Shown: positions 13,796-21,582 of the stretch, piece after piece
How positions within the stretch are numbered: the first letter of the stretch is position 1
Layout: every line of letters begins with the position of its first letter
NCBI RefSeq assembly: GCF_019222765.1
Contig: NZ_CP078145.1
Location: 2,976,001-3,040,000 of the forward strand
Length of the DNA stretch: 64,000 bases
From: Nocardia iowensis
GTDB taxonomy: Bacteria > Actinomycetota > Actinomycetes > Mycobacteriales > Mycobacteriaceae
Direction of reading: 5' to 3'
Position numbers and translations under genes: made by a program
Notes under the pieces: model-generated
Told to the model about the DNA's origin: nothing
Seen by the model: only the letters and a program-made list of their open reading frames with translations
The model's database searches: none

Positions 13796-15595
13796 ATGAG
13801 AACCGTTGCCGAGTGGGCTACCCAGAACTACCTGGACGCTGCCGAATACGACCATGAGTCGACCGCCTATGAGGACGTCGACTACGAGGACACCGACTAC
13901 GAAGTGGTCGACGAAGCCGGGGAGTCGGGTGCGGTCGAACAGCACGAGTTCGACGAAACCTTCTCCGGTGCACCGACTCTCCTCGAACAAGAAACATTTC
14001 CGTCCGGTCTGGTGCTCACGGCCAGGCCGGGGCCCGAAGCATCGGGCCAGCAACATTGGGACCCGAACAAGACAGGTCTCCCGCTCTACGACACCGGGCC
14101 GGACGTCCGCCGCAAGAAGCTGGCGCCGAACTTCACGGTCGGTGAACTCGTCAGCAGCGGCGGTCGGCCCGACGATCGCGCCCGCATCTCGCCCGCCCTG
14201 GTCCGATGCTTGCAGGCCATCCGCGAGCGGGCGGGGCGGCCGGTGAAAATCACCTCGGGGTACCGGTCCTGGGCGCGCAACGTGGCGGTCTACCGAGCTC
14301 GTAACCAACAGCCGACGCTCAGCAGGCACTGCAGCGGGCAGGCCGCCGACATCACCATCGCCGGACTTACCGGGTTGCAGATCGCCGAACTCGCGATCGA
14401 CGCCTGCGGCAACGACATCGCGCTCGGGATCGGGAGCAACTTCGCCCACATCGATGTGCGGGGGCGACCCGACACCTGGACCTATTTGAGCGGTAAGGCC
14501 AACACCGCAGCGCTGGCGCACGTCCGGCGGTATCGGCAGAACCGGACGGCGCCGACGCCGAAACCGAATCCTGGGCCGACACCCACACCGACGCCGACGC
14601 CGACTCGCACGAGTGACCGGGTCGCGGGGGTCGTCCGGCGCGGCACCTTCACCAAATGCACGACCGGGGAACAGCCCGGTGCACGCGCGATGGCCGACCA
14701 ATGGAAGAGGTTGACCGGCCGAAAGGCGGGAACGTGGAACTGCCGCGCCACCACATTCGGCACGCCGTCGCTGCATGGCGAGGGCCGATCGGTCGATCTA
14801 TACGCGAACGCGGCGGATCCCGGGCAGCGCGGGCAGGCGGAGGCCTACGTCGCGTGGTTGCAAGCCAATGCTGTCGAACTCCAAGTGGCATACATCATCT
14901 GGAACCGCAGGCAATGGGGGTGGGCGCACCGCGCCAAGGGCTGGCGGCCCTATGGCGGGAGCAATCCGCACACCGATCACATCCACGTCGATCTCAGCTG
15001 GGAAGGCGCTCGTACGCCGAGCCCGTTGTTCGCCGGACCGGTCCCCGGCCTCGGTGCGCACGTCGCTCCCGTGCCGAAGCCGGCCGGTCGCGTGCCCGCG
15101 CACGTGGTCGCGTTCGTGCACAAGTACCGCCCGCACGCGCAAGCGAGCCAAACCCGTAGCCGGATCCCGTGGCTGGTCACTCTCGGTCAGGCCGCGCTCG
15201 AAACCGGCTGGGGCGCAAAGGCCTGCGGCAACAACTTTTTCGGCATCAAAGCGGGAGCGGATATCCCGGAGTCGCGGCGGAAGCTCTGCACGACCAGCGA
15301 GGTGCACAACACGCCGAACGTACGGAGCTACCCGGAAGTGATTTCGGTGACGCCGAGACCCGACGGCCGGTACGACTACGTGGTCCGCGCCTGGTTCCGC
15401 GCGTTCGACTCCCCGGCACAGTCGTTCGACGGACACGCTCAGGTACTACTGAAACCGCGCTATGCGAAGGCCTTCGCGCACACCGGCGATCCCTACGCCT
15501 TCGCTCGCGAAGTAGCCGCGGCAGGCTATGCCACCGGACCGGCCTACGCCGAGCAGCTGACCAGGGTCATGCGACTGATCGAGCGAGTTCCGTAG
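13796..15595 (+). CDS. Three-domain peptidoglycan hydrolase (M15 / M15-like / glucosaminidase)
   Basis: 599 aa, ATG 13796 after GAGGGGAGGGGAG. An acidic YED-rich head (1-60) precedes an M15A-type peptidase domain (about 100-235) with ligands H178xxxxxxD185 and H218-I-D220. A Thr-Pro linker (PTPTPTPTPT, about 260-273) leads to a second zinc-peptidase-like domain (about 285-405) with H327xxxxxxD334 and H395-I-H397. The C-terminal domain (about 430-599) is a glucosaminidase-type muramidase (LGQAALETGWGAKACGNNFFGIKAG, Glu469 the probable catalytic acid). Together it could cut both the peptide stem and the glycan. Despite its wall substrate it has no Sec or Tat signal, so it needs cell lysis, a dedicated exporter or a delivery particle. 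It closes the island operon. Confidence 0.85.
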   Translation: MRTVAEWATQNYLDAAEYDHESTAYEDVDYEDTDYEVVDEAGESGAVEQHEFDETFSGAPTLLEQETFPSGLVLTARPGPEASGQQHWDPNKTGLPLYDTGPDVRRKKLAPNFTVGELVSSGGRPDDRARISPALVRCLQAIRERAGRPVKITSGYRSWARNVAVYRARNQQPTLSRHCSGQAADITIAGLTGLQIAELAIDACGNDIALGIGSNFAHIDVRGRPDTWTYLSGKANTAALAHVRRYRQNRTAPTPKPNPGPTPTPTPTPTRTSDRVAGVVRRGTFTKCTTGEQPGARAMADQWKRLTGRKAGTWNCRATTFGTPSLHGEGRSVDLYANAADPGQRGQAEAYVAWLQANAVELQVAYIIWNRRQWGWAHRAKGWRPYGGSNPHTDHIHVDLSWEGARTPSPLFAGPVPGLGAHVAPVPKPAGRVPAHVVAFVHKYRPHAQASQTRSRIPWLVTLGQAALETGWGAKACGNNFFGIKAGADIPESRRKLCTTSEVHNTPNVRSYPEVISVTPRPDGRYDYVVRAWFRAFDSPAQSFDGHAQVLLKPRYAKAFAHTGDPYAFAREVAAAGYATGPAYAEQLTRVMRLIERVP

Positions 15596-15608
15596 CGCGG
15601 GCGAACGG

Positions 15609-15953
15609 CTAACCGCCGGTGTTGATTCCGGTGGCGAACTTGACCACGACCTTGTCGCTGGTGACCTCTTGCACCGTGACGTTCACGCCGTCGGCGGGCT
15701 GCGTCTCACCTACCGGGACGCTGACCTCCTGGCCGGCCACCTTCAGGGTTACCGTATTGCCGTTCACGGCAAGCAGTTCCGCGTCCACACCGAGAATGCT
15801 GGCCTTGGCGTTCACTCCGCGCGCGAAGTTGACTGTGCAGCCGCCGACGTTGCATTCGGTCTTGGTACCCGGCCCCTCGGTGGTGCAGGCGGCCACGCCG
15901 AAGGTGGCCGATAGGGCTAACACGAATACAGCCGTCAGCTGTCGAAGAGGCAC
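15609..15953 (-). CDS. Small secreted lipoprotein
   Basis: 114 aa. The signal sequence ends in a lipobox (FGVAAC), so it should be lipidated on Cys21 and anchored outside the membrane. The mature part is a compact beta-rich domain of about 90 residues with a CNVGGC pair. The GTG at 15953 is chosen because a TACACT -10 hexamer ends 6 nt upstream with no ribosome-binding site, the signature of a leaderless transcript; the frame stays open to 16034. Function unknown. It is convergent with the island operon, 13 bp away. Confidence 0.75.
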   Translation of the reverse strand: MPLRQLTAVFVLALSATFGVAACTTEGPGTKTECNVGGCTVNFARGVNAKASILGVDAELLAVNGNTVTLKVAGQEVSVPVGETQPADGVNVTVQEVTSDKVVVKFATGINTGG

Positions 15954-16053
15954 GCGACCAGTGTAGGGGGAACCGACGCGACTGTGCGGCACCTGACATA
16001 TGTCCATCGGACGACTAACGTCCTTCGGTCCCACACTCGACAGTAGGGACTGC

Positions 16054-16452
16054 CTATTCCGCGGCGGGAACGGCGGTTTCGTGGACCGAGCGCCACTGGT
16101 AACCGTGGTCGGCCCTGATCAGCACGGCGGTCACCAGCCGGCGGGTGCGGATGTCGCCCAGCTGGTTCTCCGCCGCGAAGCGAACGGTGACGATGGTGTC
16201 GCTGTGCGCGAGTTCTTCGATATCCGCGACCTCGATCTCCAGTCCCGGCTGGGTGTTGCGGGCCGGCCACAACCCGGCCAGCAGGGTGTCCCGGTCGATG
16301 ACCTGTCCGACCGTGGTCACCGAGGAGAACTCCTCGTGCAGTGCGTTGGCGAACCGGTCGAACACTTTCGGAGGCGCGTTCGAGCCCATCCACTCGGCGA
16401 GGTCCCAGTGCAGGGCCGCGATCACGTCGGCCAGGTGGGGATGTGCGGGCAT
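16054..16452 (-). CDS. NTF2/SnoaL-like protein
   Basis: 132 aa, start ATG 16452. The helical first half (VIAALHWDLAEWMGSNAP, VFDRFANALHEEFS) followed by strands with the typical closing pattern (TIVTVRFAAENQ, RRLVTAVLIRADHGYQWRSVHET) fits the SnoaL/DUF4440-like cone fold used for nuclear-transport-factor-2-like enzymes and binding proteins. The catalytic residues of this fold are not conserved across families, so no reaction can be assigned. It lies 101 bp upstream of the lipoprotein gene on the same strand and may be co-transcribed. Confidence 0.68.
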   Translation of the reverse strand: MPAHPHLADVIAALHWDLAEWMGSNAPPKVFDRFANALHEEFSSVTTVGQVIDRDTLLAGLWPARNTQPGLEIEVADIEELAHSDTIVTVRFAAENQLGDIRTRRLVTAVLIRADHGYQWRSVHETAVPAAE

Positions 16453-16887
16453 AGCGGCAATCTCGGTCTCGGTAGGCGTGGTCGGCCGTGCCGGAGATCA
16501 TATCCAGCGCAGTCGGCGACGCCGGTTTCCGGATTCCCCATAACCCTCTCTATGAAATATTCGGCGCGCGGACGTCGACCGGGCCGCGCGCACCGGCATT
16601 CTCGGGATGGGCGCGCGGCGAAATTCCCCAGCGAGCGTCGGAATCGCTTCCGGTGCAGGGACTCTCGTCAGGTGAGCGAACCAAGAGCGCTCCGTTCGTC
16701 GCGTGGCTGACCGGTTGGTCCGATGATAGGATGGATCGGTGCTGAGCGTTGTTCGAATAGGTGAACTCTTCGGACGAAATGGTTTCGAGATCGGCGGAAC
16801 GAGCCTCGTTGTTCGTGTGTGAGAGGGGACTTGAACGCGCAGGCCGGATTCTCGTACCTGGGCCGCCTCCAGTAGGTAAACTGAGGT

Positions 16888-16908
16888 ATTCCTTCGGGCG
16901 TACGGAAT
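16888..16908. promoter_or_regulatory. Inverted repeat with 11-bp spacer (possible StrR-like site)
   Basis: ATTCC, 11 bp, GGAAT. The half-site sequence differs from the StrR consensus, but the arms-plus-N11 geometry is the one known for StrR-family activators, and it lies just upstream of a promoter facing the StrR-like gene. It could be an autoregulatory site. Confidence 0.3.
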
Positions 16909-16927
16909 CCGCCGATTTGTTGTGACC

Positions 16928-16957
16928 TTGTCCCGGCTGGGTCAGGGTTTCTATTGT
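16928..16957 (+). promoter_or_regulatory. Predicted sigma70-type promoter
   Basis: TTGTCC (-35, 16928-16933), an 18-bp spacer and TATTGT (-10, 16952-16957). It points toward the StrR-like gene 420 bp downstream. Confidence 0.4.
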
Positions 16958-17385
16958 GTTGCCACCGCAGCGGCCACGCGCTTCAACCGCCGGATCCGGT
17001 GGCGGACAGTCGGTCGCGATCGATGGGGGAAGTGGTGCGATTCGAACCTCACCTGCGCCGATGCCTGTTACTCGGCCGCGCTGGAACCGGGAGTTTCCGA
17101 AATCGGAGTTCTGATCTCCAAGTTAACACCAGTCACTAATAATGTGCGGGTCTTTCGGGGGCGATCCCCAGATTGCGAATGCACGACCATCTGACACCGT
17201 ATTGTTGCCGCACCTCTGCCAATGTGAAATATTGCTGTCCGCGCTAGTTAGTCACCGCCGACCCGGCACAGCGGCGTGTCTACTGCACCGATTCGTTCCC
17301 CGCCAGTCGCGGTGCCTCGGATCGGCAGTGGCGGTGCGAATGTGCTACGGAATGTGATCTCGGCTTCGAACGCAGGAGTACCGCC

Positions 17386-18240
17386 GTGAATGAACACAGC
17401 AGGTTGAACGTGGACGACGATGCGAGTGTGGGGGTTGCCGACGTAGTCGTCGAAATCCCTATCGAGTCGATAGACATCGGTGGTGCGCTGCGGGTGCGCG
17501 CTGAGGACGCCGCGCACACCCAGGTGCTGGCGAATACCGAAGCGGAGCTCCCGCCGATCCTGGTACATCGCTCGACCATGCGGCTCATCGACGGTGCCCA
17601 CCGTCTGAAGGCCGCGAAACTGAAGGGGGCCAAGTTGATTCGAGCGCGGTTCTTCGACGGCACGGACGAGGAGGCGTTCGTGCTCGCTGTGCAGGCCAAT
17701 ATCGCCCACGGCCTGCCGCTGTCGATCCTCGATCGCAAAGCCGCATCGCTGCGCATCATGCGGATGTACCCGCTGTGGTCGGACCGCAAGGTCGCCGAAG
17801 TGGCCGGGCTGGACCACAAGACGGTCGGGGCGGTGCGCAGGCAGTCGTCTGGGGAGGTTCCCCAGACGAGACATCGATTAGGCCGGGACGGCCGGATGCG
17901 CCGGGTGCGCCGACCGGAGGTGGATCGCAAACGCCGCCCGAAAACCTGTGACGGCCCGGAGGGCGGGCCCGCCACGCCGGAGCCCGCGCCCGCGGATCGG
18001 GTGTGCCATGCCTCGGTGCTGCAGAGCCTGCGCCGCGATCCGTCGTTGCGGCTCACCGAAACCGGGCGCACGGTGCTGCGCTGGCTCGACGCCAGTCCGC
18101 GCACGCCGACGCAGTCCGCTGATCTGGCCGACCGGATTCCGGAACACTGTCTGAATCTCGTGCTCGACATGGCACGCCAGAACGCGGCCAACTGGCAGGA
18201 TTTCGCGACGCGAATCGGCGATCGTCTGCAATGCCGATGA
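17386..18240 (+). CDS. StrR-like transcriptional activator with ParB N-terminal domain
   Basis: 284 aa, GTG start at 17386. Residues about 18-115 form a ParB/Sulfiredoxin-type domain (VVEIPIESIDIGG...PPILVHRSTMRLIDGAHRLKAAKL...FVLAVQANIAHGLPLSILDRKAA), followed by a helix-turn-helix (about 125-150; WSDRKVAEVAGLDHKTVGAVRR), a basic Pro/Arg linker and a C-terminal helical domain (about 205-284). This order is that of StrR/NovG/Tei15-type pathway activators of antibiotic clusters, not of chromosome-partition ParB, which is longer and paired with ParA. No biosynthetic genes flank it, so its targets may be remote or the neighbouring secretome genes. Confidence 0.8.
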   Translation: MNEHSRLNVDDDASVGVADVVVEIPIESIDIGGALRVRAEDAAHTQVLANTEAELPPILVHRSTMRLIDGAHRLKAAKLKGAKLIRARFFDGTDEEAFVLAVQANIAHGLPLSILDRKAASLRIMRMYPLWSDRKVAEVAGLDHKTVGAVRRQSSGEVPQTRHRLGRDGRMRRVRRPEVDRKRRPKTCDGPEGGPATPEPAPADRVCHASVLQSLRRDPSLRLTETGRTVLRWLDASPRTPTQSADLADRIPEHCLNLVLDMARQNAANWQDFATRIGDRLQCR

Positions 18241-18670
18241 GCGCGGATTATACCTCGTAATACGGTGTGTAACTTGTGAATCGAATTATTGGATGCAGGC
18301 TACCCGCCGACGGCGGTTCTTCGGCGCCGTGATCCACATCGGTACGCCCTCCCTCCGGCATCGGTGCTTTTCGCCCGTGGAACAGACTTCGCGCCCGGGT
18401 GCCGAGCAAACTTTGCTCGCGGGTACCGCGTCGATTGCGGCACCGAAGGTCTCCCGGCCATGGCGTCACGCAGTGGTATCGTCTTTGCACCAAACCTGCT
18501 GAGTGTCTTCATATCCAGACGCATCTGCGGTGAAATCGATTCGTAAAGAGCGCAACTGGGGAACACGGCGCCGGATTTCCGTTTTCCTGAACAGTCGATT
18601 CGCCCGTGGTGTGAGATCCCCAGTCTTTCCCCACTCGTAAGTACGGCCCCGTACGTGGTTCTACTTGGAT
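18241..18670. other. Intergenic region with two inverted-repeat elements
   Basis: 430 bp, no gene seen. It contains the 17-bp palindrome CGAGCAAACTTTGCTCG (18403-18419) and an ACTGGGGA / TCCCCAGT pair at 18555-18562 and 18617-18624, upstream of the propeptide-only secreted protein. Confidence 0.5.
18403..18419. promoter_or_regulatory. 17-bp palindrome
   Basis: CGAGCAAA-C-TTTGCTCG, perfect 8-bp arms about one base. It is 163 bp beyond the stop of the StrR-like gene and 252 bp before the next start. It may be a regulator site or a weak hairpin; there is no T-run. Confidence 0.35.
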
Positions 18671-19804
18671 ATGAACCCCCTACAACGAAGAGCGGCTCGT
18701 TGCTCCGCTACGGCGGTGTTCGTTTTGGCGGCAACGGTTTTCGCCACCGGCTCCGGTGCGATGGCCAAGGCCCCCGATACTCCATCCACGTCGCCGACCA
18801 CCACGTCGCCGTCATCGACCACTCAGTCGCCGTCGCCGACCACCTCCTCGTCGCCGACCATTCAGTCGACTACCACCGAATCGTCGACAACCCAATCGCC
18901 CTCGTCCACGACCCAGTCGCCGACCACCGAGTCGTCTACGACCACCCCGTCGCCGACCCCAACGGCGACCACCCCCGCGCCGACGACCACCCAGTCACCC
19001 TCGCCGACAACGACCTCGACCCCGACCACTTCGCGCGCACCGGGCCGTTTCGAACTGCCCACCGTGCCGAAGAATGTGTTCACCGATCCCGAGGGAACCG
19101 TCCGGCTGGTGATCCCGAACAACCCGCTGCCGGTTCCGCCTGGCATACCGTCCGGGGCCCCCGCCGCGGCGGAGGCACAGGCCGACTGGATACAAGAGGT
19201 CTTCGGCGCCCGATCCGTCGGCGACCTCGTCGTCGACTCGGTATCGCCGACCGACGCCGGCTCCACGGTTCGGCTGCGTCAGGAGATCGACTCGATACCG
19301 GTTTACGGCGCGACGGTGGCCCAGTCGCTCGCGGCCAATGGCTCGCTCATCTCGGCGAGCGGCGAACTGTCCCAGCAGACGCAGGGCAAATATCCGGCCG
19401 GGGCGACGACACCGCCTGCCGAGGTATCGGCCACCGCGCTGCGGACGCTGGCCGAGCAAACCAAGACGCCGACCGACCAGTTCGCTGTTTTCGCGACGGT
19501 CGCCATGTGGTACGACCCGAAGCTCGCCGACCGGGACGCTCTCGCCGACCGGGACGCTGCTGCCAGTGTCGCGGTCCCGGGATACAAGGTCGAACTCAGG
19601 CGCGGCGGCACGGAAGGCAAAGAGCCGGGAACGTGGGTCGTCTTCGTCGATGCCAACAACACCGGCCGCGTGTTGGACAGCTGGAGTGACGCCGAGCGCC
19701 GCGACCGTGTCGCATGCGACGCCAACCGGACGCGCGCCGACATCGACAGCCCGCGGGACCCGGCTGTGTGTGGCACGCCCCCCGGTGTCCGGCCCACCGG
19801 ATAG
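18671..19804 (+). CDS. Secreted FTP/PepSY-type propeptide protein lacking a protease domain
   Basis: 377 aa, ATG 18671. A signal peptide (1-32, ATGSGAMA cleavage region) is followed by a Ser/Thr/Pro-rich stalk (about 33-118) and a fungalysin/thermolysin-type propeptide region (about 165-340; VRLRQEIDSIPVYGATVAQS, SASGELS). The protein ends with a VACDANRTRADID-like segment, where M4 proteases begin their catalytic domain, and then stops. No HExxH is present and the next gene is unrelated. It is thus a free-standing inhibitor- or chaperone-like domain, or a truncated protease. An 18-bp exact tandem duplication (19523-19558) repeats six residues. Upstream TCCCCAGT boxes link it to the GH20 gene. 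Confidence 0.72.
   Translation: MNPLQRRAARCSATAVFVLAATVFATGSGAMAKAPDTPSTSPTTTSPSSTTQSPSPTTSSSPTIQSTTTESSTTQSPSSTTQSPTTESSTTTPSPTPTATTPAPTTTQSPSPTTTSTPTTSRAPGRFELPTVPKNVFTDPEGTVRLVIPNNPLPVPPGIPSGAPAAAEAQADWIQEVFGARSVGDLVVDSVSPTDAGSTVRLRQEIDSIPVYGATVAQSLAANGSLISASGELSQQTQGKYPAGATTPPAEVSATALRTLAEQTKTPTDQFAVFATVAMWYDPKLADRDALADRDAAASVAVPGYKVELRRGGTEGKEPGTWVVFVDANNTGRVLDSWSDAERRDRVACDANRTRADIDSPRDPAVCGTPPGVRPTG
19523..19558 (+). repeat. 18-bp exact tandem duplication in coding sequence
   Basis: Two adjacent identical copies, 19523-19540 and 19541-19558, encode LADRDA twice in frame. Perfect identity at the DNA level implies a recent duplication. Confidence 0.9.
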
Positions 19805-19865
19805 TCACAGAGAGTTCATCGGTCTTCAGTCGCCTGCCCCTCCACTAGCAAAAAGGTTGTTCCCC

Positions 19866-21434
19866 ATGCGAATTCAAGAATGGTCGGGCAGGCGCGGCGC
19901 GGTACCCGCCGCGCTGCGGTCGCGGCCGGTCGCCGTGTCCGCGTTGGCGCTGGCGTTGAGCCTGACGGCCGGCGTTGCCGCGGTGGCCGATCCGCCGCCG
20001 CCACCGGATGCGGCCAGCGGATCGGCCACGGGCTCGGTCGATCCGACGCCCGGTGCCGACGGTCTCGGCGACCCCTACTACCCGAAGGACGGCAACGGCG
20101 GCTACGACGCGCTGCACTACGACGTCGCCATCGACTACAACCCGCCGACCCATCGCCTCACCGGCAAGGCCACCATCACGGCGAAGGCCACCCAGCACCT
20201 GTCGGCGTTCAACCTCGACTTCGCCGGTCCGCCAGTCGGTTCCGTCGCTGTCAACGGTCAACCCGCTCGTTTCCAGAAGACCGGCGAGCACGAACTGGTG
20301 GTGACCCCGGGCGCGCCACTGCCGTTGGGACAACCGTTCACGGTCATCGTCGACTACGCCGGAACCGCCCGCGACACCAAAGGCGACGGCTGGACCTATT
20401 CACCGTCCGGTGGCGCCTTCGCCGCCGGTGAACCCCATTCGGCGACAACGTGGTACCCGCTCAACGACACGCCACTGGACAAGGTCACCTTCACCGTGCG
20501 GGCCACCGTGCCCACGGGTTGGGATGTGGCATCGAACGGGCTCCGGGCGTCCGACGTGCCTGCCGGAGCGGGCAAGCACACCGTCACCTGGGAGGCGAAG
20601 GACCCGATCATCGGTTATCTGACGACCATCGCGATCGACAAGTTCACCAGACTGAGCCAGAAGTCCGGGAACACACCGTTGGAAAGCTTCTTCGCCCCTG
20701 GCGGGGCCCAGCAGAAGCAGGAGCTGGAGAAGAAACTCCCCGGCGTACTCGCTTTCGGACAGCAGCTGTACGGCGCGTATCCGTTCGAATCCGGTGGCGG
20801 CATCTATGTGGACACCGATCTGCGCTTCTCGCTCGAGACGCAGACTCGGCCGATCTACGCACCATGGACGGACCTGAACACGGTGGTCCACGAGAACGCC
20901 CATCAGTGGTGGGGCAATTCGGTATCGATCAAACAGTGGCGCGATATCTGCTTGAACGAGTGCTTCGCCAGCTATACCGCCGACATCCTGTATCCGGAAC
21001 GGGTCGAGAAGCGCAACGCCGACCGGATCTATCATCGGGCGCTCGCCGCTGCCGATCAGGCCGGAGTCTGGTCGACACCGCTGTACGACCCCGGTAAGGG
21101 CAAGGAGTTCAGCACCGTGTACTCCCGCGGCCCGCTGTTCCTGCACGCATTGCGCCGCACCATCGGCGACGACGTATTCTTCACCGCCCTGCGGGATTTC
21201 GCGCAACAGCACAAGCACGGCAACGCGTCGATCCCGGAGTTCCGCCAGTTCGTCCAGTCGCGCGCCAAGGAGAACCTGGACGGCTTCTTCAACGCCTGGC
21301 TGAACGGACGGCAGCGGCCCGCCGACAAATACCTCTACCCGGGCAGCCTGGGCGGGCAGAACAAGCAGGCTCCGCAAGCACCGGAGTCGGAGGGCCCGCT
21401 GGACTGGCCGTTCGGCCGGGGCGATCGGAAATGA
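19866..21434 (+). CDS. Secreted M1 family aminopeptidase
   Basis: 522 aa, ATG 19866; the frame extends upstream inside the previous gene but has no start support. The signal peptide (about 1-42) ends at AVADPPPPP. An N-terminal beta saddle (YDALHYDVAIDYNP) precedes the catalytic domain with zinc motif H342-E-N-A-H346-QWWGNSV and Glu365 (LNECFASY), exactly HExxH-x18-E. Length and layout match the short actinobacterial secreted M1 enzymes, which remove N-terminal residues from extracellular peptides. The usual GAMEN loop reads SGGGIYVD-like here, so substrate anchoring may be unusual. It lies 61 bp after the propeptide gene and ends 40 bp before a strong hairpin. Confidence 0.9.
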   Translation: MRIQEWSGRRGAVPAALRSRPVAVSALALALSLTAGVAAVADPPPPPDAASGSATGSVDPTPGADGLGDPYYPKDGNGGYDALHYDVAIDYNPPTHRLTGKATITAKATQHLSAFNLDFAGPPVGSVAVNGQPARFQKTGEHELVVTPGAPLPLGQPFTVIVDYAGTARDTKGDGWTYSPSGGAFAAGEPHSATTWYPLNDTPLDKVTFTVRATVPTGWDVASNGLRASDVPAGAGKHTVTWEAKDPIIGYLTTIAIDKFTRLSQKSGNTPLESFFAPGGAQQKQELEKKLPGVLAFGQQLYGAYPFESGGGIYVDTDLRFSLETQTRPIYAPWTDLNTVVHENAHQWWGNSVSIKQWRDICLNECFASYTADILYPERVEKRNADRIYHRALAAADQAGVWSTPLYDPGKGKEFSTVYSRGPLFLHALRRTIGDDVFFTALRDFAQQHKHGNASIPEFRQFVQSRAKENLDGFFNAWLNGRQRPADKYLYPGSLGGQNKQAPQAPESEGPLDWPFGRGDRK

Positions 21435-21474
21435 CGCGGTCGCGAGAAATCCATAGGTAGCGGCACGTCGCGAC

Positions 21475-21508
21475 CGGTGGGTCGCCGCGCTCCCGCGGCG
21501 ACCCACCG
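21475..21508 (+). terminator. Strong hairpin terminator
   Basis: Perfect 15-bp arms (21475-21489 and 21494-21508) around a 4-nt loop, 40 bp after the secreted M1 stop. There is no T-run, as is common in actinomycetes. Confidence 0.75.
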
Positions 21509-21582
21509 TAGCGCGCACAGGTGTGGCGGGCCGGGCTACGGTGTGGTGTATCGGCCGATCGTTCCCCTGTGCTGGAGGCTTC

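Larger units (their letters stand above)
16453..17385. other. Long intergenic region upstream of the StrR-like regulator
   Basis: 933 bp without a convincing gene. It holds a good sigma70-like promoter at 16928-16957, an inverted repeat ATTCC-N11-GGAAT at 16888-16908, and a tRNA T-arm-like fragment near 17024-17058 that cannot be completed to a tRNA. If the promoter drives the regulator at 17386, the mRNA has an unusually long leader of about 420 nt. Confidence 0.55.

Noticed and set aside
10295..14776. 1493-codon open frame on the minus strand
   Set aside because: Antisense to four well-supported plus-strand genes; Arg/Gly/His-rich low-information composition typical of a high-GC shadow frame.
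17024..17110. tRNA-like end on the minus strand (T-arm GTTCGAATC, then a CCA)
   Set aside because: No matching 5' acceptor strand, D-arm or anticodon stem can be built upstream; at most a tRNA fragment or chance.
17386..18240. Chromosome- or plasmid-partition ParB
   Set aside because: No ParA gene or parS-like repeats nearby, and the domain order and length match StrR-type activators.
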